NCBI GenBank assembly: GCA_030272155.1
Contig: CP126191.1
Span: forward strand, 518,501 to 582,500
Length of the DNA stretch: 64,000 nucleotides
Direction: 5' to 3'
Source: Tetradesmus obliquus
Lineage: Eukaryota > Chlorophyta > Chlorophyceae > Sphaeropleales > Scenedesmaceae
Below the pieces are notes generated by a model. It was not told the DNA's origin and made no database searches. It saw only the letters and a program-made list of their open reading frames with translations. The position numbers and the translations under genes are program-made. Shown in pieces: positions 17,101-29,149 of this stretch (within the stretch, counting starts at the first letter, position 1; each line of letters starts with the position of its first letter).

Positions 17101-18292
17101 ACAGACTGAAGCAGCTGCAGCAGCTTGAACCGCCCGCTGCTGCATCTTTTGCTTTATCCTTGGTTGCACATCCCTGCCATCTGCCCACAGGTCCGTGCAC
17201 TGGTACATGGGCAAGGACCTGCTGCCAATGGAGATGTTTGAGGAGCTATCTAGCAGCCTGATCCTGCTGTACACCATGAAGCAGGGCCTGCAGGCAAAGA
17301 ACATTCCACTGCCTGCAGTATCACAGATCATGCAGGCCAGCCGCAGCAGCTGCCCACAGCTGCCGCAGCTTCAAGGGCCCCCAGCAGACCTGCTGCTGCT
17401 CTGACTTCACCGGCTAGCAAGCTGTCTCGTGCGTAACATCGCTCGCTGATGTAGTAGCTGGTGTGGTTGATGATCGCCGCTAGTACAACTTTCACGCATG
17501 GCGCTAATAGAACACCAACACACATTGGTTTTCACCCTTAGTGGTACTCAGTGAAGCTGTAGCTTTTGCGGTGATGCTGTCTGTCTGTGGTAAGACAGGC
17601 CTATCGGGGCTCGGCAACCGCTGACCCCATTGGCGGCTGCTGCTGTAACGTGCCGCTGTCCCCCGCAGGTCCCCGGGCTAGGGCTGCGTCTGGAGCAGAC
17701 GCGGCTGGACCTGCAGTACCAGCAGCAGTACCAGGTGGAGCTACCCGACGCGTACGAGCGGCTGCTGCTGGACGTGGTCAACGGGGACAAGCGGCTGTTC
17801 ATCAGGTGAGGAGCGACGCTGGGCTGGCCCTGCTTTGCCGGCGCAACAGCTGCTGGTTGTGTTGTTGCTGGTGGTGAATCATCCTGCTGGCTGCTTCATC
17901 TCACCTGCGCCTGCTTGCGCCTGTGTTGTGGCTATAAGCATGTTGCTGTTGCCCTTGCTCACTCAGTCACAACGGCAGCAGGCACTTGCGCAATCCGTGT
18001 TCCAGTTATGGTTTGCTGCTCAGATACTTGGCAATCGTCAGCACACCCTCACCACCTTTGTGATCTGCCCTGTCTCCCTGTCTATGCGTACGCTCTTCTT
18101 TCACGCTGCAGGTATGATGAGCTGCAGGCAGCATGGGACCTGTACACGCCTGTGCTGCATGAGCTGGAGCGCAGCCAGGCAGCTCCAGAGCTGTACCCAT
18201 ACGGCAGCAGAGGCCCGCTGGGGGCACATTACCTGGCAGCAAGGCACAACGTGCGGTGGGGAGACCTGGCGGACGACGCAGATGATGAGTAA
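11725..18292 (+). CDS. G6PD: Glucose-6-phosphate 1-dehydrogenase, plastid type
   Basis: Twelve exons: 11725-11985, 12559-12653, 12913-12967, 13357-13514, 13768-13895, 14156-14247, 14433-14558, 14797-14948, 15272-15397, 15655-15772, 17669-17805, 18112-18292. They total 1629 nt (542 residues) with all phases consistent. The enzyme oxidises glucose-6-phosphate with NADP+ in the first step of the oxidative pentose phosphate pathway. Visible motifs are [10 protein letters not shown] (62-71) for NADP, EKPFGRD, the substrate motif RIDHYLGKE (227-235), and IQNH with H292, which matches the likely catalytic base. C114 and C122 lie eight residues apart at the position of the thioredoxin-regulated cysteines of plant plastid enzymes. 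The first ATG, at 11725, gives a Ser/Ala-rich leader that could be a short transit peptide. An upstream start is not excluded. Intron 10 (15773-17668) contains another gene. Confidence 0.95.
12068..12124 (+). repeat. Diverged copy of G6PDH exon-1 end in intron 1
   Basis: This intronic segment repeats the last part of exon 1 and its donor (11943-11991): both contain CCTGCGCTGTT, AGCCTCTACTAT, then CTGCTGCCAGAGGTGAGC. The copy has an 8-nt insertion and an in-frame stop, so it is not an alternative exon end. It keeps an intact-looking GAG|GTGAGC donor about 125 nt downstream of the true one. Confidence 0.85.
13271..13356 (+). repeat. (CTG)28 microsatellite forming a 3' splice site
   Basis: About 28 uninterrupted CTG units end directly in CTGCAG, which is the acceptor of G6PDH exon 4 (exon begins 13357). 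The repeat occupies the place of the polypyrimidine tract. Confidence 0.9.
16437..17404 (+). CDS. Unknown helical protein nested in G6PDH intron 10
   Basis: Three exons (16437-16600, 16732-16902, 17191-17404) join with matching phases to give 549 nt (182 residues). The whole gene lies inside G6PDH intron 10 (15773-17668) on the same strand. I do not recognise the family. The N-terminus is Ala/Ser-rich. The middle and C-terminal parts look mostly alpha-helical, with aromatic-rich stretches such as [19 protein letters not shown] and [16 protein letters not shown]. No signal peptide, transmembrane segment, metal-binding cluster or catalytic motif is obvious. A TGTAA motif at 17644-17648 could serve as its poly(A) signal. 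Coding is supported by three clean splice junctions and low repeat content, although no homologue is named. Confidence 0.65.
17644..17648 (+). terminator. Possible TGTAA poly(A) signal of the nested gene
   Basis: TGTAA, the usual chlorophycean polyadenylation signal, occurs 240 nt after the nested stop codon and only about 20 nt before the G6PDH exon-11 acceptor. Use of this signal would truncate G6PDH transcripts after exon 10. Confidence 0.35.
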
Positions 18293-21200
18293 TGTGTTAA
18301 GGCAGCCATGCAGCAGCATCGGCAGGCTGATGCTGCCTAAATAGACACTGCGTCGACCTTGTCGCACCTGCAGCCTCGCAAAGTCTCTAGATGTGTTCTC
18401 CACCATTGTTCCACGTTTTCCACCGTGGTTCTCATGTGCTGGGCACATATGTGCCTGTTGTCCTGCATCCTATCGGAGTGGCGGCCTGGACACAGCCATC
18501 TATCCAGCTGCTGGCAGGCACATTGATTCATATTTGATTGTACATGTTCCATATGATGATGATGATGGTGTTGTTCGGCATGTGGTTCAAAACTGAACCC
18601 ATATGATAGGGTGCATGCAAGTCCTTGGTTCCTGTCGTTGTACTGCTGCAAGTCAGCAGTTGCTGGTACGTGTTCAGAAATAATTCATCTCCCTGCAGAT
18701 GCATGTCAATGCAGGGTGCTGCTGATGATTAGCACTGCCACAGTTTGTCTGCGTCATTGGGCATCTGCACCTTGCTTTCAGGGTGTCTCAGCACAGCAGC
18801 ATGGCAGTCACAGCAGCATCAGTGGCCAGTGGACAGCAGGCCGATGCATCGTGCAGTGGGCATGGCAGTGACACCTGAATCAAACGTTTCTGCAACACAC
18901 TGTTCAACAGGCTAAAGGTTAGCCTTGTGGTGCAGCTGGTGCTGCTGGAGCGAAGGCTTGCTTTGGTTACTGCAGCTGGTGCTGCTGGAGCGAAGGCTTG
19001 CTTTTGTTACTGCTCAGCATTGCCAGGTGATTGTGGGTCATGGGGTCGTGCATTTGATTGCATAATCAAGCACGGCATCTTACACACACTATGCTCCAGC
19101 CCGACGAGGTGTTGTAACACTAGTAGCGAGCGCTGAGCTGATGATGAAGAGCGCTGACTTGCATGCTGTAAATTGACGAAGTCTAGTGCTGTGCATCGTG
19201 CGCTGCTGCCATGTTGTCAAGCCTGTGACTCACTTTTTTTCGGACAAAGGAGGACGCATTGAGGCATGCCATGCCGCAGTGCGTTATTGGTTCACAGCAA
19301 TGCGCTTAACAGCAGTCTCAGGAACCCTGCTGCCGCCTGCCAAAAGCAGCACCAGAGTGTAGTTTTGCCTCGAGCGTGTCGTGGCCACAGCCAGCGCTCA
19401 CCACAGCGGTGCGGTTACACAATTGGCTGCCGAGCTGATTCAACTCAAAATGTGCCAGCATATATGCTAGCTGTGCGCTTTGACACCAGGCGGGCTCTCT
19501 AGGCCATGGCACCAAGACTGCGTCATTGTCATCAATCATCATCATCATCATGATGTTACCAACAACACTGCGTGCCGGCAGAAAACGATGCATGACTCAG
19601 CAGACCATTGGCACCTGAAAATTGTAGAATTAACAAAAAAAGCACTGGCAAAATGCCCTGGCAAAATGCCTCTTTGCCACCAGTGTGTCAGAAATGTGTA
19701 CAGGAATGAGCTCTATAGCTACAACAGCTGCGATAACCAGTTGGTGAACAAGAGTCAAAACTGATACTCTCCTGCGTGCTTTCTCATCATCAGCAACCCC
19801 AGCAGAAACCCAGCCAGCCAGCCAGCCAGCCAGCCACTGGCAGTGACTGCCACAGGACATGCTTCACAGCCCGTGGCACCCCAGCAGCTCACAGACGAGC
19901 AGGCAAACACAAGTGGAAGTAGCACAACTGCAGACGCAGGTCCATACAACTAGTGATACACGTCATGTCAATGATTGTACAACAGCCAGCAGCTACAGAC
20001 GCCGCTGGGCTGCTGCCGCGCACAAGCACACACCAGCTTCACATTGCATTCATCCACGAGCTGTGCTCGCAGAAAATTTGCGGCCAACCCACATTGCTGC
20101 ATGGCATGCAGTGTTTTGTGGCACAGCAAGTACTTACAACCATGCAGTGCTGCCAGCCGAACAATCCCTCCATGGGTGCATAGCAGCCTAAATACATGAG
20201 CACTGTCACAACTAATGGACACATAACAGCACTGAGATACAGAGGAATACAAGGACCATTAGACCAGCACAGCTGCCACGTGAGGCAGCAGCTGCAAAAG
20301 CACACCAGGCATTACCGCCTGTGCTGCTTCTGATACAGGCTTAGCAGGCTCACCCACACCGCTTTTGTAAGCTGCACCTGTGCGGTGCAGGCATCAAGAC
20401 ACCAACCCCAGCCATCAATCTGACCAGCCACCAGCCCCAGCCATGAACATCGCCTAGGCAGACACACATCCTGGCAGGCAGCCGCTCATCTGGCTCTGAT
20501 GTGTGACCTGGGGTGTGACCTGGCACATCCTACATAGCTGAGTGTGTATGCGAGACACGCAACAGACAGGCTATCAAGTGCTGATATGACAAGCTGCACC
20601 TGCCACCGCATGCCCCTGCTGCGCATGACCTTGCTGGCCTTGGAACCAGCAGTATCATCAGGTTCCAGCAACTGCCCACCATTACACGCTTCATCCACTC
20701 AGCTGCTACTGCACAGCACCACAACTTGTGCAAACCCTGACCACCACAACCTGTGCTGCGCTCACCGACATTAAACACTGCATGTGACCTGTCTAACGAC
20801 TACCGTGCTGTGAGGGGCAGGTGCTTGTGACACGCGGCTGCATGATTTGCACGCCGCGGGCTCTGCACACGGCTGCTGCTGCTGCTGCCGCGGCCGCCTA
20901 ACATCATACTTAGGCTTCACCCAACTCCAGCACAGCACATTGCCTAAGATACTGCGACGGCATGACGAATGCGCAGGCAGGGCTGACTGTGGTACCCTGA
21001 TTGAATTGGTCCTGGCAATAGCAGTGCACTGGCATGCCGCCTTATGCTGCAGCAGAGACGCTGCCTCACAAAAGGGGCACAGCTGCACAGCTTGCATAGC
21101 AATGTGCCAGAGCTCAACACACATACCTAGCAGCATTTGCTGCCGTGCACACAGCACCCTCCTGCGCCTGACAACCCATCTACGCTGTTGCAAACGGCAT

Positions 21201-21851
21201 GCAGCGATGCTGCTGCTCGCTCAGGTGCTGCTGCTGCAGCTGCGCAGCAATCAGGTGCCCACGCAGCCACTCAAGCAGCTACTGCATTGACCTGCCCACA
21301 CAGCAATCCCAGTCATGTCACATCATACAAAACAGATGCTGCAAGGCGTACCAGGCTTTCATCCACTGCTGGCCCCGCCCGCTTCATTCGAAGGGCCACG
21401 AATGTGCAGCACATGGCCAGCAACAAAGCACCATGTAGTCAAGCTTGTGCTGTTACCAGACCTGAAGGAGGGCACAGGCCAACCCAGCCTAGTCCTGCGG
21501 TGCTTCATCCACCCACAGGTAACGCCACCCACCACTGCCGCCACAACCCATGCTGCCACAACCCATGCTGCCATCAATCTACTGCTGCCGATACAACCAA
21601 ACCATGAACATCCGTGCGCTGCACACAGCACGACTGCAAAGTCACAGCACACGATGACACCATGCGCGCATGTGCTTTGCATCCGCTGCGGGGCAATCAT
21701 AGAGGCCCAGGTTCATTGTGTTTGAGTGCGCTGCACCTGCCTACCTACAGACATTCCACTGCATCTACGCACGCACCTTCCCTGCGCATAAGGGGGCAAG
21801 ATGCAGGGAAGCACATACCCACAGATGACAAGACCATACACAACAATACTA
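18293..21851. other. Intergenic region with short repeats
   Basis: This lies between the G6PDH 3' end (plus) and the RINGv 3' end (minus), so the two genes converge on it. I see no supported gene. It contains a 40-bp tandem duplication at 18931-19010, a run of AGCC tetranucleotides near 19813-19834, and a TGTAA at 19167-19171 that is too far away to assign to G6PDH with confidence. Confidence 0.5.
18931..19010. repeat. 40-bp direct tandem duplication
   Basis: Two head-to-tail copies (18931-18970 and 18971-19010) share GCAGCTGGTGCTGCTGGAGC and the following GAAGGCTTGCTTT, differing at only one or two positions. Confidence 0.9.
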
Positions 21852-23563
21852 CTACTGCATGATAGCTGAGCCTGCTGAAGCGCCGGGGCATGATGCTGCA
21901 GCTCCACCAGAGGGCAGCTGCGTTGCTGCGGCGTCAAAGGCCTGCCCTGCCTGCTGCGCGGCGGCCTGCTGCTGCTTGCTGATGCGCTCCGCGGCGGTCA
22001 GCGCTGCGCAGTGCGTGGCGGCGTCAAAGGCGTCGATGCCGTCCAGGTGCAGCGTGGCGCCTGCAAGGAGGGGTGGCACGACGACAGCGCGGCAGCATCA
22101 GCACCAGCAGGGAGTCAATGCGCATGCGGGGTAGAAAAGATAGCAAGAATGGCACATGCATCAGAGTGCGGTCAACAAATCATCCTGTCCATCGCTCGCC
22201 AACTCCTACATTACAACACAGGTCATCCTACAGGTCATCCTGCAGCGTCAGCCCCACTTTCACCATCACGTGTGTCAGGTGCCTTGAACTCAAACACCAC
22301 GTGACAAGTTGACTCGCAGCATCAGTCCCTGGTTCACCCCAGGTCCCACCAGTGCCTGGCAGCATCATACACAGTAGGTTGATGACAAGAACCACGCCCG
22401 TGCCTGCACGCCACACACCCTCACCTGTGTCGGGCGCCTTGCACTCAAACTCCACGTCAAACTCCTCGCCCTCCTCCAGCTGGATCAGCTCGCGGATCTG
22501 CGCCTCGAAGCGTGCACGGCCCTCCACGCCTGGATACACCTGCAGGGGTGCAACAGTAGCAGACCAAGGGCGGCAGCGGCAGACAGCATAGGGACAGGTC
22601 AGGAGCAAGGAAGGCAAAGAGTACTTGTAGAAAAGCGAGCCACGCAGTGTTGGGTAAGCAGGTCAGGTGCGACAAACAGTTTGATGGCAGATGCCGGCAC
22701 AGCATTCCAAGCGCAACCTGCGTTCCTGCAAGTGGCACCGCCTTCGCCAGATGCTGCTGTGTGCGGTTTAAGTGCCCATGTCTGCGCTGCAGCTCGTGCT
22801 GTAGCTGCGGGCCTCACCTTGATGTAGTGTATCTGGCCCTCAAAGGAGATGGCCATGATGGGGGTAGCAGGCCTTGGTGGCGCTTCTGCGTTGTGTTGAG
22901 GTGTGAGTGACTGGCGCCAGTCGCCATATGCTGACTGGCAGAAGCGGCAGTGCGTCTCCTCCCTGCAGACATTGCGATATGTTTGTGAAAACTTGACTTG
23001 TGGTGAGTGAGTGTGACAGCAAGTGCTGCAGCAGCATCACTGCATAAAGGAGCCGCAGCAGCAGTGCCAGCAGTAGCAGCATATGCAGCACTTTCAAGCA
23101 CACAAGCAGGTAGCTGCTGGCGCAAAGCAACAACAAATTGCTCCTGGAACCGCTCTGCAAACATCAGAAGCAGCAGCTGAGCCATTCACGAAAGCTGCCA
23201 ACCCCTATAAAAGCGACCGGGTGCACAGCTGAAGCATCTGCAGAAATCGAAACTGTGCATTCAGCAAGAAAAGGACATCCATAGCAGAAACAAGGCTGGA
23301 TGACACGGCCACGGGCCTTTGCTGACGATGGCACTGCACAACCAACTCCGCTTTCGCTGTCGGGACCGGGTGGCACAGCAAGCTCACCTGCGACCAGCCT
23401 GCTGGAGCTGCCAGCGACCCAAGCACCGCAGATGCACACGCCGTGGACAAGCACAGGGGGATTGAAGCGGCTGCTCCGGTGATGCACCTGCCATGCAAAT
23501 CCAGCAGGTGTCCTCCTCCTCATTGATGTGACTGACAGCACTATTACAGCTATCGTTTGCCAT
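21852..23563 (-). CDS. RINGv (RING-CH, C4HC3) protein, putative E3 ubiquitin ligase
   Basis: Four exons on the minus strand: 23563-23388, 22962-22818, 22539-22425, 22060-21852. They total 645 nt (214 residues) with all phases matching. Residues 20-67 form a RING-variant zinc site: C20, C23, C37, C39, H44, C47, C64, C67, with a Trp four residues after C47. The last Cys pair sits on exon 2, so the splice is required to complete the domain. RINGv proteins recruit E2 enzymes and are often membrane-bound (MARCH family). This one has no transmembrane segment. After the RING comes a conserved-looking region (about 90-175) with FEGQIHYIKVYPGVEG and an acidic EGEEFDVEFECKAPDTG, then a Gln/Ala-rich end. 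I do not recognise that second domain; a ubiquitin-like or PB1-like fold is only a guess. Confidence 0.82.
22263..22315 (-). repeat. Diverged copy of RINGv exon-3 end in intron 3
   Basis: The segment matches the 3' end and donor region of exon 3 (22419-22470). Both contain TGTGTC, GCCTTG, ACTCAAAC and CCACGT in the same order, with scattered substitutions. It lies about 155 nt downstream of the true donor in the sense of transcription. Confidence 0.75.
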
Positions 23564-26500
23564 TGTAATGCCCGCTATTGCTGCTGTTGGCACCTTAGGA
23601 TTTGCAAGCTGCTGAGCTGCTGCTGCAGGGCCTTTGGAGGGCAGACGAAGAGGTTAGTATAAACAACTCAATGACAACTCAAGTAGTGCGCCTGTCCTTC
23701 GCTGACTTTAAGTACTGCTGCTGCTAGCACCACTTCATGTGGCAGAGGAGTAGGGTTCGGGGTTGAGTCACCTCAGCCTGGGCAGATAATTCAAACCGGC
23801 GTGCAGTCGAGCGATGCCCAAGCAATGAAGGATGGCGATTGTGCTGAGCAACGTGCATTAAGTAGGTGCACAGTGCTGCTGCAACTGGTGACAGGCTTCC
23901 GCAGCACTGGCAACTTGCTGCAACATCAAGTTGATGTTGAACATTTTGAACAGTGACAACTGTCCACTACGCACTGCTTGGCAGTAGAAGCAAAAGACGC
24001 TTGCCTCCATGCATCATGACAATGTTGTTACCATTTGCCTCAAAAGGGACGCCCAAGCAGCAACACCACCAACTGCCGCTGCATTCGCAAAGCAAGGCAC
24101 TCAGCTGGTACATTCCCTGCTTCCCATAGCGCACCCATTGCCACCTTATAAACAACAATCCACCATGACGTAACAAATGCACACATGCACGCCAAACCAG
24201 GTGAGTACAACAGTCCTTGACGCCACGCACATGACCGTATCCACCACCACAGACAGTCAAAGTATGCGCACACGTAATGCCATTTGATGTGCAGCAGACT
24301 CCCTGATTCACTACACCATGCATGCTACGCAACGCAAGCTGAAGTGTTGGTGTGCCAAGGCCCTGAGGCTGCACATAATTCACAAGGGTGCGTGCCTGTT
24401 GCCATGTGACAACAGCGACAATGACCGTCCTGCAAGGAGCATGCATGCACGCACGTGCCAGATCGCCAGCCGATAACGAGCAGCACCTGTCGCCAAGACT
24501 CGGCGTGCTGAGGGCATCAAGGCGAGATGCACAAACATCAACGGAGGGCACGTGCGACATGCACACAACCGCAAGATGTCAGTAACGCCATGCAACTGTT
24601 GGCATGATGTGCATGCCTGAGGCTGCTTTGCTTCAGCAGCTGGCATTGCTATCACTGATGCAGTTGACAACTGCAGTGCTCAAAGTGTCCTGACAATGAG
24701 TGCAGACCTGCCACACGCACAAACGTAGTCACTTGGCCACATCAAGCGCCAGTGTGCTGAACAGCAGTGATCAAAGATGTGTCAGTGTGAAGGCATATGC
24801 CCTGGCGGGAGACCACGTAACCAGGCTGGCTGTGCAGTACAGCACCAATGCGTGTACATGAGCTGATCATCAACCAGGTGGTCTCATATCGCGCTTTTCT
24901 CAACCCCAAGCCATCCTTTGATTCAGTCATGCACACAGACACGCAAAGCATCAATAGGCATTTGTCAAAGCAATGCCAGCTGTCAACACAACCACATGAT
25001 GATCATGTCAGGCTTGGGGTCAGGCTTCCACTAACGGGACAGCTGCTGCCAGACCCTCAAAGCCACATGCCACCAGTATCATGCACAGTTCCTGCAGTAC
25101 ACAGGGATCCTGAGCACAACGCAGGCAGCTGCCAGCTGAAGGTGGCACCAGTAGACTTTGTGCAAGGAGCAAATGCTGATTGTAAATGTTATAGTCGAGT
25201 GCCTGAGCAGCTGTCAGCCGACTCAACTGCTGAGAAGCTCGAGAACGCTGCCCCGCCATTGTGCTCATCCTGCTTCCTGAGTCAACACGAATCAAGTCAA
25301 AAGACAACAGCTGTATCGCTATCCTGCTTGCATGCATCCACATGCAATCCTTATGACATCAGCATGCTCAAGTCTGCTGCCGAGGGCAGGACATGTGCCG
25401 CACAGCAGCTTGAGAAATGCAGTGCAGCGCTGGCAGCATATGCTGCCGTGCGCATGCGCTGTGATACACTCTGCCACCCAGGTAATCACTCCCATGCCCT
25501 CTGCCATGTGTATGCTCAACACAGCAGCAAGAAGCCGCCGCCTGGGTGCGTGTATGGGCGTTCCTGGGTGATGCAGGCGACCTGCTCACCAGCAACATGT
25601 GTGCATGTGCCACACTTTGCCACCTCCGCACGCCAACCCCAGCACAACCATGTCATAGATAGTCCACCACAGCACTTTAGGTGGCAACAGCAAGCAAAGA
25701 AGTTAGTGCTGCCATGCACAACAGTCAAGTGAACCAACTCAAACTGCCAAGTGCTTGCAGGAGTTCCCTGTTGAATTGCTAAGGTGGGTAAGCACACTAT
25801 GTGATGCCGTTGTTTGTGACAGCACACCACCAGCCAGCACCATGCAGCATACACGCTGCGCAAACCTGTTGCATTGTCGTCAAAGTCTGCATGACAAAGT
25901 TGGCAGTCAGGTGGCCTGGATGTTGCCAGCCTGTGCCTCAAAGTGTTTGCCAGAGCTGCAGCATACTCTGCACATGCACACACACCCAACAAGCACATAA
26001 TGTCCTATGCTACAGCCTGTGTCTGAACAGTGTCACAGCAGCAACTGAGTAATTCAGTCCATGTGAGTCTATAGAGGCTGGTCAAGAACAAACACAGACC
26101 ACCAAAGTCGTTGACACATAATAGCAGCCTAGCTGCCCTCAAGCTGTATTGAATTTGCACACGACAAAGCACAATGCGAAGGCTATAGTGAGACGCACTA
26201 CACTCTCTAAGCGCCTGATGGCGTCAATGTGTGTCTAGCAGGGCTGCATGCATGCCATGCACAAACACCCAAACAACACAAGGTTATGTTGCACCAGCCA
26301 AACCACACACCAGCTGCTATCTGAAGCCGAGACGGATAGCTCACAGCATGCGCCTGGGCTTCATTGATCAATCAATTGCATGGTGTGCTGTCAGGCCGGG
26401 CTACATGGCATTGCACAGATGCTAGCCAGACTGGAGCAAGCCAGATCAATAGCAACACACACCTGCACGCACACACAGATCACACACCCACACTTACACT

Positions 26501-26723
26501 CACTACACTACTGTACAGTTCCACTACTGTACACACACACCAACAGCTGCAACTCAAGACACACAACCGAGCCTGAAACACCGCAGCAGGTTTGTGATGC
26601 ACAGCAGGCTGCTGTCAACAGCGTCGACAACAGCGGCAGCTGCCGCAACAGCAGCAGCACGCATCCCTGCCCCAGCAGCTGCAAAGAGGTACAGTCGGCG
26701 GATTGTCTGCCTGCTGCTGCGCC
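23564..26723. other. Intergenic region without supported genes
   Basis: About 3.2 kb between the RINGv start and the 3' end of the lipase gene. The longest open frame (24848-25732, plus) is 294 codons from an ATG. Its product has no recognisable domain, is scattered with Cys and His, and has equally open frames opposite it. A TTACA (TGTAA on the minus strand) at 26494-26498 may be the poly(A) signal of the lipase gene. Confidence 0.5.
26494..26498 (-). terminator. Possible TGTAA poly(A) signal of the lipase gene
   Basis: TGTAA on the minus strand, about 225 nt after the stop codon of the alpha/beta-hydrolase gene; the distance is reasonable for an algal 3' UTR. Confidence 0.4.
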
Positions 26724-29149
26724 TCACAAGGGCGCGTCATGCTGCTGCAGCCAGCCCATTATGTGCGGGTACACCTCCTCTGCTGCGTGCTTGCCGCTGA
26801 CAATGTCAAAGTGCCCATAGTGCCGCTTGCTGGTGCCGTGCTGCGGCCCCAGGCACACAAACTGCTTGGCCTCACTGCCAAACAACTGCACGGTCTGCCT
26901 GCCGCCCACTGCAGGACAGAACAGGTCCCAGGAGCCATTCAGCCCCAGCACTGGCACCTGCACACTCGACAGCACCTCTGGATCAGCATACCTGAAGCTG
27001 CTGTCGCATGATGTCAGCCCCTGCTTGCTGTTCAAGCTGCCCAGGAACTGCCGGATCACCCCTACAGGGATGTACCGGAAGCAGCCCGTCATCAGCTTGC
27101 GCGCACACGCCTGCGGCATGTTGCACGGCATGTAAAACAGCGCCTCCACAAACCACAGCGCAGCAGCAGAGCCCACAAGGCTGCCTACTGCTGCGCAGAC
27201 CAGCCCTGCAGGGAAGCCGTAGCCGGTGAGCCGCATTATGAGGGGCGCCAGGATGCTGTGCCAGCTGCCGCGGCCGAAGCAGCCACTGGCCAGCAGCGTC
27301 ACGCTGCGCAGCGCGGCTGCAAAGGGGCCCTGCTGTGACAGCAGGCCCACCGCCAGCATGCCACCCTGCAGGACGGCAGCGTCATGGAATGGCAGCGTCA
27401 AGAAAAGTTGCAGTGCATACGTATCTGTAACAGTGCTGATTGGAGAAGGTCCTCAAACACATAGACATACGCATAGCGCACAGGATGGGAGGTTTGGGGC
27501 TCGGTTGCAAGCAAGGCGCCAGCCCGCAGGAGCAGGTGTGTTGCTGCAGCAGGCGAGTAGGCGCATGCACACGCAACAAGGCTTCAGCTGGTTTTTGAGA
27601 GCTCACGCTGCTTTATATATGGTTGCTGACTTGTTTGTAGTCAATAATACACATTGTACTGCCTGCCACATTATCCAGGGTACAATTGATAATGCATGAT
27701 GCTGTTGTGTGTGCAAGGATACTGCTGGATGGAACGCACAGCTGCACCATGCTGTGCAAGCAAACTCAGAGCTGGCTCTCTTGCCACTGAAATGCATTTT
27801 AGTGCCTCCTGATAGCTATTCTCAGGTGACCTAGCTGGAGGCAATGCCACGCTCAGCTGCAATCACAATGCCGGCAACGCATTGAGCAACACAAGCAACA
27901 CCAGCTGACAAGCTGCGCCGGCTTAGCACACCAGCTGCCGGTCTACGCCTGTCTGCTGTGACCCAATGAGCTTGTAATGTTGCCACTCACCATGCTGTGG
28001 CCGATCCAATGCAGCTGCCGTGCGCCTGTCGCCTGCAGCACATACTGCAGCACTGCAGGCACGTCATGCTGCAGGTGGTCGTCCACAGTCCACCAGGTGC
28101 TCCTGTCAAAAAGGCAGGGCTTCTGGCTGTGGCCGTTGCCTGCAAGTACATGTACAGTGATGCAGGGTCAAATTAGGTGCCATTTCAGTGTTTTGCAGCA
28201 GTGCTGTGTGGGCCGCGGCAGCGCAGGGTGTCAGAGGGCCTTTGCTGCTGCTTCTGTCACTTGCAGGCCTCCACTGAGGTTGTGGACAATGCTGCATCAA
28301 CCCCTAGCTGACTACTGGCACTGTACAGCCTGCCCAAGTGCTGCTGTATACCAAAAGCTCAGGATGTGAGGGCCACTGCTGGGGTCATCCATCTGTCAGG
28401 CCTGTCAGGCTGGCTCATTGCTGTCCTGCAAGCTCACACCCTGGCAGAGGATTCGTGCTAAAGCAGAGTTGCAGCTGCTGTGTGTGCTGGCCTCACCTCT
28501 CAGGTCAGCCACCCACACGTCGTAGCCTCTAGCCACCAGGGCGTTGACCAGGGAGTAGTCAGGCAGCAGGTCAAACGTGTGCTCGCCTGACGACGCCAGG
28601 CCTGGCACCAGCAGCACAGGGTGCTGCGGTCGCGGCGTGTCTGCTGCTTCTGCTGTGGGGTCAAATACATGGCTGATGTGCAGCCTCCAGCCGTCCTGGG
28701 TGATGCAGACGTGCGACTCGCGCTGGCAGATGTCCCCGGCCTCACCAACAGACAAGGCATCTGCCTCGCTGCTGTCGGGGGTGCTGCTGTTGCTGCATCT
28801 GATGCTGTCAGACGATGTGCTGGATCGTTCTAGTACAAACTCAATCTCTGCAAGGAGCAAGGAGGAAGGTGACCGCGATAGAGTGAGAGCCAGCAGAGCA
28901 TTGAGCATGCCTCTCATGCACGACCGCATGCACGATCGGAGCGAGTCACCGCCGCGGTTGCTTGTAGCATTCAAAATCAGCCGGAAGTGCTGTGCGGCGC
29001 AGCATGATCGCACCTGAGCAGCATGCGCTCTCTCTCGAGCTGCTGTCGTCCTCCAGCCAGCCTGCCAGGATCCCTCCAGGTGCTTCATCGCAGGAAGCAT
29101 CTGTAATTAAATTCAACACCTGAGGTGCTTTTAAGTCCACCAGAGACAT
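26724..29149 (-). CDS. Alpha/beta-hydrolase, acid-lipase-like
   Basis: Four exons on the minus strand: 29149-29014, 28847-28497, 28139-27991, 27365-26724. They total 1278 nt (425 residues) with matching phases. The fold is an alpha/beta-hydrolase of the AB-hydrolase-lipase type: an N-terminal HVCITQDGWRLHISHVF strand pair, oxyanion region HPVLLVPGLASSG, YDVWVADLRGNGHS, and the nucleophile elbow GHSMGG with S211. The other likely triad members are D359 (NGSWDLF) and H397 (HYGHFDIV). A hydrophobic stretch (GLVCAAVGSLVGSAAALWF) in the cap region may associate with membrane or cover the site. Likely activity is ester or acylglycerol hydrolysis; substrate is unknown. The start ATG follows no clear signal peptide, so a cytosolic or lipid-droplet location is possible. 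Confidence 0.88.

Noticed and set aside
15773-17668. Nested exons as alternative exons of G6PDH
   Set aside because: The nested model has its own ATG and stop, and inserting it would disrupt the conserved INNKVPGLG junction of G6PDH, which joins perfectly across the intron.
24848-25732. 294-codon ATG frame on the plus strand
   Set aside because: No domain, no repeats or targeting signal, Cys/His-scattered composition like the chance frames nearby, and equally open frames on the opposite strand; no splice context.
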